Assembly: GCA_031287585.1 (NCBI GenBank)
Contig: JAITST010000062.1
Coordinates: 1 to 10,317, forward strand
Length of the DNA: 10,317 nucleotides
Origin: Planctomycetaceae bacterium
Lineage (GTDB): Bacteria; Planctomycetota; Planctomycetia; Pirellulales; Thermoguttaceae
Direction: 5' to 3'
Positions 5,477-10,317 of the stretch are shown here, one piece after another. The notes under the pieces are model-generated. The model saw nothing but the letters and a program-made list of their open reading frames with translations, did no database searches and was not told where the DNA came from. Each line of letters begins with the position of its first letter. Position 1 is the first letter of the stretch. Made by a program: the position numbers and the translations under genes.

Positions 5477-8019
5477 CAAGAACGGCAACATCTCTCTATC
5501 GCTTCTTCCGCACTCATTCCCAGTCTTGTATCGTATTCTATTCGGAAGTTTTTTACTCCTTGTTTTTTCTGTTTTTCTATTGAATGGGTGTTGTCGATTG
5601 GAGTTGCGTTTTCTATTATATTCCGGCACGTTATGTCGCTTCGGACTGTGTGTAACGCTCCGCGGCGGTCTTTTACTTTTAGTTTTTGGCGGCGGCACAG
5701 AGCGTTACAGTTTTCTCCGTCTGGTACGGAACTTGCCCGCCAGAGACAGTGTTCCATTGTGAATAGCGGCATTCTTCCTATCACTACCGTCTCCAACTTT
5801 TCCGCTGCCGCCGGATAACTGTTGAGCATCTCATTCAGTTGTTCGCTGTCCAAGTCCCAACCGTTCGTTACACGGCTCGCCCCGAACTCAATCATCTGCC
5901 GCAACGCCAATATATTTACCACGTTGAACGAAAAGTCCGCGATTACCGGTAACGGTTGTCCGTTCGTTTGCTGTTCTTTGAAAAAACTCAACGCTCCAAA
6001 ATTACGTACCAAAACCGCGTCCGGCTCCGACGATCTTATTCGTTTCAACAAGTTAGAACCGCCCTGCATCAATATTCTCGGTACAACCGCCGTGTATTGA
6101 GCATCCAACTTGCGGAGTGTTTCGGCGGCTGTCTGATAACCTTTGTGCGTTCTTGGTTCAATGTAAAAACTATTGCAGCCCACGTTGATACAACGTTGTA
6201 AAAAATTTGCGTCTTCAAATAATTCTTCGTCACGTAACAACAGATGAACACGACAGTCTCGCCGCACTTCGTTACTACTATAATTACTATTCAACGTTGC
6301 AAAAAATTTTACGTCGTTCTCACGAACAGTTTCGAGTGAACTGGTAAACTTTACGCTTGTCTCGCTTGCGGTGTCCGCCGTTTCCAGTTTCGTGACTATC
6401 TCGTGACGCAAGGTACCGAGAACACTCAACGGTACCATCGGACTACCGACAATCTCCGCCGTCAGCGATTCCAGTTTGAACGGTGTACCGCCCAACCGTC
6501 CTAGTTGTTCCCGCAACGTCGTTTCCGTGAGCGGATGCTTCCGTGCCGCTTCAAGAATATGTGACGACGTGACTGTAAACGACGCAGACGGCTCGTTGTC
6601 CGGCACGACTTCAATACGCATCGGTTGTCCGGCAGTTGCGGCAACGTGCATCGACAGCGGACGCAGATTGGCGGACGATTGACTGTTCAACGACTGCCGG
6701 ATGTCACGTTCCAACTGCGGGTCGTCGGTCTTGCGAATCGTTTGACCGACCGCGACGTAATCGGCGTTAATTGTATTGTTGCCGAAGGTCAACAGTATGC
6801 GCGAGCCAGCGACTGCTTCGCGAACCGACTCGTGCCGCTGCATAATTTCGTAAACGCGACCGCCTTGCGAGTGTTCGGGCGACTCGGTATTCTCGAACAA
6901 CACGCCGTCACCCCGCCGCACCGCCGCCGTTATCGCCGCCGCTACTGCGTCACGCCGCACCTCAATAACCTTACCGATATCAGTACCGCGATGCGACGCA
7001 ACATTGCCCGGCACAAGTTTCTGCGGATTGATTCCGTTCAACCAACCGACCGAGAAACCGCGTGAGAATAACGTTTGCATACGTGTCAGGTCGTTGGCTG
7101 TGACATTATTTTTGGCGTTACCATTATCGACACCGTCGTTTATTGACGGTAGTTCGAGTTGGTCGATAGCGTTACGATACGCACGTGTCACCACCGCGAC
7201 ATACTCCGGCGGTTTGAGACGACCTTCGATTTTCAATGCGTTCACACCAGTCTTAACGAGTTCCGGTAACAATGGTAACGCCGCGAGGTCGAGCGGGCTG
7301 AAAAGTTGTTTCGGTTTAATGTCGGTTCTTACCATATTAACATTACTAACCGCGTTGTTGTCCGCGGTGCCGTCATTTTCGGCTATAAGTTGGTACGCCA
7401 TTCTACACGGTTGAGCGCAGTTGCCGCGATTACTGCTCCGTCCGCCGAGTGCGAGACTTGTGTAACATTGACCGGAAAAACTTATGCACAACGCGCCGTG
7501 TACGAACACTTCGAGTTCAAGTTCCGTACTACGGCGAAGCGACGCGATTTGTCCGAGCGAAAGTTCACGCGGTAAGACGAACCGTTTGATACCGAGCGAC
7601 GCGGCTTGTTGTAACGCTTCGAGTGATGTGAGACTCATCTGCGTTGACGCATGCATTATGATGTCGGGACAGACGTGACGTATCAAACGCGCGATACCCA
7701 AATCTTGCACCAGTACCGCGTCAACATTGGTCTCGGCGATACGGCGTAACAATGATTCAATTGAGGGGAGTTCGTCGTCGAAAACGAGCGTGTTCAAAGT
7801 AACATAACCGCGAACACGTCGACGATGCAACGCCTGCATAATATCGCCAAGTTTGTCAACATCAATGTTGCGGGCGCGAGCGCGGGCGTTGAAAGCACGG
7901 TCGCCGGCAAGCCCGAAGTAAACCGCGTCCGCTCCGCTCTCCACAGCGGCAAATAATGCCTCCTCCGAACCAGCGGGCGAAAGGAGTTCGGGACATTGTA
8001 CGTTAGTTTGTGTTGGCAT
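5476..8019 (-). CDS. U32-family protein, RlhA-like (probable 23S rRNA cytidine hydroxylase)
   Basis: U32 proteins are called peptidases, but characterised members such as RlhA, TrhP and UbiU/V act in RNA or ubiquinone hydroxylation. The N-terminus has ELLSPAGSEEALFAAVESGA (11-30) and DAVYFG (31-36), then TLNTLVFDDEL (74-84) and MHASTQMSL (122-130). The family signature runs from VFVHGALCISFSGQC (171-185) to GGRSSNRGNCAQPC (192-205). Cysteines 178, 185 and 201 are candidate iron-sulfur ligands. ALKIEGRLKPPEYV follows the signature. The order, and a second cysteine group near the C-terminus (C758, C771, C775, C798; MEHCLWRA), match E. coli RlhA, which modifies C2501 of 23S rRNA. At 847 residues it is about 200 longer than that protein. 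No Shine-Dalgarno precedes the ATG. Arginine-rich, higher-GC codon use differs from the polysaccharide genes. Family certain; RlhA function likely. Confidence 0.92.
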   Translation of the reverse strand: MPTQTNVQCPELLSPAGSEEALFAAVESGADAVYFGLAGDRAFNARARARNIDVDKLGDIMQALHRRRVRGYVTLNTLVFDDELPSIESLLRRIAETNVDAVLVQDLGIARLIRHVCPDIIMHASTQMSLTSLEALQQAASLGIKRFVLPRELSLGQIASLRRSTELELEVFVHGALCISFSGQCYTSLALGGRSSNRGNCAQPCRMAYQLIAENDGTADNNAVSNVNMVRTDIKPKQLFSPLDLAALPLLPELVKTGVNALKIEGRLKPPEYVAVVTRAYRNAIDQLELPSINDGVDNGNAKNNVTANDLTRMQTLFSRGFSVGWLNGINPQKLVPGNVASHRGTDIGKVIEVRRDAVAAAITAAVRRGDGVLFENTESPEHSQGGRVYEIMQRHESVREAVAGSRILLTFGNNTINADYVAVGQTIRKTDDPQLERDIRQSLNSQSSANLRPLSMHVAATAGQPMRIEVVPDNEPSASFTVTSSHILEAARKHPLTETTLREQLGRLGGTPFKLESLTAEIVGSPMVPLSVLGTLRHEIVTKLETADTASETSVKFTSSLETVRENDVKFFATLNSNYSSNEVRRDCRVHLLLRDEELFEDANFLQRCINVGCNSFYIEPRTHKGYQTAAETLRKLDAQYTAVVPRILMQGGSNLLKRIRSSEPDAVLVRNFGALSFFKEQQTNGQPLPVIADFSFNVVNILALRQMIEFGASRVTNGWDLDSEQLNEMLNSYPAAAEKLETVVIGRMPLFTMEHCLWRASSVPDGENCNALCRRQKLKVKDRRGALHTVRSDITCRNIIENATPIDNTHSIEKQKKQGVKNFRIEYDTRLGMSAEEAIERCCRS

Positions 8020-8053
8020 AGTCGGTATCTAATTGAAATAAATGAAGTCACCC

Positions 8054-8081
8054 ATTCTAACAGATTGCAACGTAATTACAA
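8054..8081 (-). promoter_or_regulatory. Candidate promoter of the U32 gene
   Basis: On the minus strand TTGTAA (8076-8081) and TAGAAT (8054-8059) are separated by 16 bases, and the -10 box ends 34 bases before the ATG. This gives a leader of about 25-30 bases. Box identity and spacing resemble the candidate at 10222-10249. Confidence 0.4.
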
Positions 8082-8112
8082 CAAAACTCATAAAACACGA
8101 TAAATTTTGCTC

Positions 8113-8141
8113 TTGAAACTTTGCCGGTATTTTCGTAAATT
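8113..8141 (+). promoter_or_regulatory. Possible promoter of the small membrane-anchored protein
   Basis: TTGAAA (8113-8118) and TAAATT (8136-8141) are 17 bases apart, 53 bases before the start of the gene at 8195. The -10 match is weak and the region is AT-rich, so chance occurrence is likely enough to keep confidence low. With the promoter on the other strand it would make 8020-8194 a divergent promoter region. Confidence 0.25.
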
Positions 8142-8184
8142 TACACTCTGTTGCGAATACCATTATTTTATCACATACATTTTC

Positions 8185-8189
8185 GGAGG
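8185..8189 (+). promoter_or_regulatory. Ribosome-binding site that fixes a TTG start at 8195
   Basis: GGAGG lies five bases before TTG 8195. The first in-frame ATG is at codon 36, after the membrane segment, so the TTG start is much better supported. Confidence 0.7.
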
Positions 8190-8194
8190 TTAGT

Positions 8195-8788
8195 TTGGCT
8201 CATCACGATTATCAATCGCCGTTTATCGCTTATTTCCGTGCGGCGTTTATCATTGTTGGAGTTTTAGCGTTACCCACTGTTGCGGTTTGCTGGAATTTTA
8301 TGCCGCATATATCGTTCGCTTCGATGGCGAAGAAACAAACAGTAATCGAAGACGAAACATCGTACCGAGTCCCCGACACGATAAGTGACCGTGAAACGAT
8401 AGACAGTTCACAACCAGACGAGTCGCCCGCGCTGCTTCGTACTGTCGAATCAGTATCGCCGCTGCCAACTCCGTCCTCTCTACCGTTACCAAACGTCCGT
8501 CATTCAGAAATACAACCGGCATCGTTTACCGAGTTAAAAGCGGCACCGCAATATACATCGCAGTTTAACGCACCAAACATTGAACAAGAACTGCAACAAC
8601 TGGGCGCGACATCCTATCGCTTACAAACGTGGGGCGACTCCGGTAATCTATTCCGTTTCACCTGCTACGTCGGCGCACCAAGTAACAAAAACTACCAACG
8701 CCATTTCCAAGCCATAGACTCAGATCCGCAAAACGCAATGCGTATGGTAATCAGCGAAATAAAAGAGTGGTTGAATGGGGGTAAGTAA
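8195..8788 (+). CDS. Membrane-anchored hypothetical protein with a conserved C-terminal domain
   Basis: 197-residue protein of unknown function. After a short N-terminus, residues ~14-34 (FRAAFIIVGVLALPTVAVCW) form one hydrophobic segment, a signal anchor or uncleaved signal peptide. Residues ~45-125 are a low-complexity linker rich in Ser, Pro, Thr and acidic residues, probably disordered and outside the membrane. Residues ~128-194 look folded: LGATSYRLQTWGDSGNLFRF, TCYVG, YQRHFQAIDSDP and AMRMVISEIKEW. I associate the pattern 'LGA..Y.L..WG..G..yRF.C......Y.r.F.A...DP..AM..V..ev..W' with planctomycete hypothetical proteins; this is from memory and not a database result. It diverges from the U32 gene and stands alone. 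The start is TTG with a good ribosome site. Confidence 0.8.
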   Translation: MAHHDYQSPFIAYFRAAFIIVGVLALPTVAVCWNFMPHISFASMAKKQTVIEDETSYRVPDTISDRETIDSSQPDESPALLRTVESVSPLPTPSSLPLPNVRHSEIQPASFTELKAAPQYTSQFNAPNIEQELQQLGATSYRLQTWGDSGNLFRFTCYVGAPSNKNYQRHFQAIDSDPQNAMRMVISEIKEWLNGGK

Positions 8789-8806
8789 TCATCGCTTGAG
8801 TGTGTA

Positions 8807-8830
8807 AAAATAAATGGGGGATTTTATTTT
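8807..8830 (+). terminator. Weak AT-only hairpin after the membrane-anchored protein gene
   Basis: AAAATAAA (8807-8814) pairs with TTTATTTT (8823-8830) across an 8-base loop that includes GGGGG, 18 bases after the stop codon. Position and T-rich 3' arm suit a terminator, but a stem of A-T pairs only is unstable. Confidence 0.25.
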
Positions 8831-9083
8831 CGATTAAATACAACTGCACTTTCCAAAAATTCACGATGGTAAGTATGCGTAAAATAATATGGTATGGCAA
8901 AATGGTATTTATTAAATGCATTTTTTTCAGGGGGTTAGTACGACATTTTTGCCACAGTTACTCGGAAAGTTAGATTATATCGTACACGTTTGAAAATTGT
9001 TGGCATCAAGATGTTGTCGCGAACAAATCTTATTTGGAAAAACGTAAGACACACAACTACTGAGTTTTTTCACAGATAGTTAT

Positions 9084-9118
9084 AGGGTAGGAAAGGATAG
9101 TTTTCCGTATTCTACCCT
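9084..9118. repeat. Two-tier inverted repeat
   Basis: AGGGTAG (9084-9090) pairs with CTACCCT (9112-9118). Inside it GGAAA (9090-9094) can pair with TTTCC (9102-9106), sharing one base with the outer arm and leaving an uneven bulge. It could be an RNA hairpin or a protein-binding palindrome. Its role is unknown. Confidence 0.35.
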
Positions 9119-9249
9119 TACCTGCCTGCGAAAAATGACTTTGCAAAGTTGTTGTAAGTTGGTGACATCATATTGTGATTTTGGGGAAAGTACAGATATC
9201 AAAAGGTGACCGTCATTTAACTCAAACATTCTGAAAAAACCTGATTTAC

Positions 9250-9282
9250 GTATTTTTCTTATTGCGATTTTTTGAAAAATAC
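9250..9282 (-). terminator. Hairpin downstream of the sulfatase reading frame
   Basis: GTATTTTTC (9250-9258) and GAAAAATAC (9274-9282) form a perfect 9-bp inverted repeat with a 15-base loop, 14 bases after the sulfatase stop. Position suits a terminator for the minus-strand gene. The stem is AT-rich and no long T run follows. Confidence 0.4.
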
Positions 9283-9296
9283 AGTTATAGTATCGG

Positions 9297-10208
9297 CTAA
9301 TCAAATTCTCCCCAGACCTTTGGTGCTTTGTAGTCTTTTGGTTGCGGTTTTGATAGTGCTGGGACTGCTTGTTTGGCGTACGTTTGATAACGCTCCAATA
9401 GTTCTTTTAGTTTGTCCGGTTGTGACGACGATAGGTCGGTTTTCTCGTTCGGGTCTTTCGAGATGTCAAATAACTCCTGTTTGACTGGTTGCCCCTTTGC
9501 TGATTTGTCGAGGTTTGTCAAAACGAGTTTCCAGTCACCAACACGAATCGCCCCGCGATCCTTTTCGGCGTTGTGTAAGATTTCGGTTCTCGCAGACGGC
9601 TTCTGTTCCAGAAACGCTGCCCGCTGGTCAACACCGTCTAGCGGAAGTTTTTGTTCCACCGGCGCACCCGCGATTTTCAATAACGTCGGGTAAAGGTCAA
9701 CGATGTGAATCAACTCGTTTGAAACAGTACCGGGCTTAATCTTTCCTTGCCACGTTACAAACGCTGGTACTCTCACACCGCCTTCATACAACGTACCTTT
9801 TCCAGCACGTAGTTCGCCGTTACTCGTTATCTGCCGCGGATTTGGACCGCCGTTGTCGCTGGAAAAGAAGAACAACGTGTTATCTTTGATGCCCTTTTCT
9901 TCGAGTGCCGTGACGATTCGACCAACCGCCGTGTCAAGTGTTGTAACCATTCCCGCGTATGTCCGCCGCGTCTCCGATCCTCGCAAATCTTTGTACGAAT
10001 CTCTCAACTCCTGACTTGGTACATTTTGATACGGTCCGTGAACCGCGTTGAACGGAACGTACAGGAATAGCGGTTTCTTCGTGTCGTGATTCTTGACCAA
10101 CTGAACAGATTCTTCGGCAATCAAATCGGTCGAGTACCCTTCTTCACGAACTGGCTTTCCGTTACGATGCCAATCAAGTCCGCCGTCGCGAATGTGAGAA
10201 GGCAATTT
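9297..10208 (-). pseudogene. Sulfatase lacking its N-terminal catalytic part
   Basis: The reading frame encodes the C-terminal two thirds of a type I sulfatase (hydrolysis of sulfate esters, usually exported). From the first possible start (TTG 10205): DWHRNGKPVREEGYSTDLIA (11-30); LFLYVPFNAVHGPYQ (46-60) with a conserved His; SSDNGG (115-120) with the metal-binding Asp-Asn; and KGTLYEGGVRVPAF (136-149). The C-terminal subdomain follows, ending at residue 302. Complete relatives have about 450-500 residues. Missing are the signal peptide, the first metal-binding Asp pair and the C/S-x-P-x-R motif whose Cys or Ser becomes formylglycine, so it should be inactive. An in-frame TAG sits at 10209-10211, and none of the three frames beyond it reads as sulfatase. 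The family is certain; pseudogene status is inferred. Confidence 0.85.
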
Positions 10209-10221
10209 CTAAAAACCCCTC

Positions 10222-10249
10222 TTGCCCCGCGTCGAAAAAGTGATAGAAT
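10222..10249 (+). promoter_or_regulatory. Candidate promoter reading off the right edge of the window
   Basis: TTGCCC (10222-10227) and TAGAAT (10244-10249) are 16 bases apart. The -10 box and spacing equal those of the U32 candidate promoter. It lies just beyond the point where sulfatase similarity ends and faces away from it, which would fit a regulatory region of a different gene joined to the sulfatase remnant. No gene is visible in the remaining 68 bases. Confidence 0.33.
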
Positions 10250-10317
10250 ACTTCGCACGTTTTTTTGTCCACATTTTTTATCCACTTACCAATCCCCCAA
10301 ACAATGAGTCACTCACA

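Larger units (their letters stand above)
8789..9296. other. AT-rich gene-free region of about 500 bases
   Basis: No credible gene was found between the membrane-anchored protein and the sulfatase remnant. The region contains homopolymer runs and several inverted repeats: 8807-8830, TGGCAAAA/TTTTGCCA (8895-8902 with 8947-8954), 9084-9118 and 9250-9282. Short open frames here lack ribosome sites and family resemblance. It may hold transcript ends, an unrecognised small RNA, or decayed DNA. Confidence 0.5.

Noticed and set aside
5343..5762. The + strand frame from 5343 read as a 139-residue protein.
   Set aside because: Only the first ~33 codons resemble a protein family (GT4). The rest is antisense to the U32 gene, so the frame is a fragment plus chance extension.
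6625..7414. Overlapping + strand open frames of 136-146 codons.
   Set aside because: They are antisense to the U32 gene, whose arginine-rich, higher-GC codons leave long open frames on the other strand. They show no domain or ribosome site.
8866..8976. A 36-codon + strand frame beginning MVSMRKIIWYGK.
   Set aside because: No ribosome site, AT-driven composition and no recognisable pattern.
9080..9304. A 74-codon minus-strand frame with DGHLLISVLSP, loosely like part of a YbaK-type deacylase.
   Set aside because: The resemblance covers only about 25 residues, there is no ribosome site, the frame overlaps the sulfatase 3' end, and it crosses two hairpins. Too weak to call even as a relic.
1..10317. 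CRISPR arrays, tRNA or rRNA genes and riboswitches.
   Set aside because: No regularly spaced repeats, cloverleaf-like sequence or conserved rRNA or riboswitch core was recognised by eye.

Overview
The window most likely comes from a member of the Planctomycetota with moderate to low GC. Three things point that way: a sulfatase reading frame, an 847-residue U32 protein of the RlhA type, and a small membrane-anchored protein at 8195-8788 whose C-terminal pattern I associate with planctomycete hypothetical proteins. Few genes have a Shine-Dalgarno site, which also fits. The assignment is inferred from gene content; no marker gene is present.

Left half (1-4752, all + strand): a surface or exopolysaccharide locus. 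It holds the 3' part of a polysaccharide deacetylase, a two-gene VapC-type toxin-antitoxin module, a CelD/BcsL-type acetyltransferase, a family 4 glycosyltransferase and a GNAT acetyltransferase. The last three form a tight run: a 4-base ATGA overlap, then a 10-base gap. A likely job is building and acylating a cell-envelope or secreted glycan. The toxin-antitoxin pair sits inside this set. Just before it is a short relic of a second, different PIN toxin.

Middle (4753-5475): about 700 bases of broken genes. In order they are a piece of a DUF433 protein, the tail of a second polysaccharide deacetylase, an antitoxin broken by a one-base frameshift, the first ~20 codons of a PIN toxin that still has a strong ribosome site, and a scrap of a family 4 glycosyltransferase. 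The order deacetylase, toxin-antitoxin, glycosyltransferase repeats the order of the intact locus. This looks like a decayed, diverged copy of the same cassette, and it is the most interesting part of the window.

Right half: a U32 protein (5476-8019, - strand) that resembles the 23S rRNA hydroxylase RlhA, with a perfect 9-bp hairpin at its stop codon. It is transcribed divergently from the small membrane-anchored protein (8195-8788, + strand). About 500 bases without a credible gene follow, containing several inverted repeats. The window ends with a sulfatase (- strand) that has lost its N-terminal part, including the formylglycine site, and is probably a pseudogene. A promoter-like sequence pointing the other way lies just beyond the break.

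No RNA genes, CRISPR arrays, insertion sequences or phage genes were recognised.
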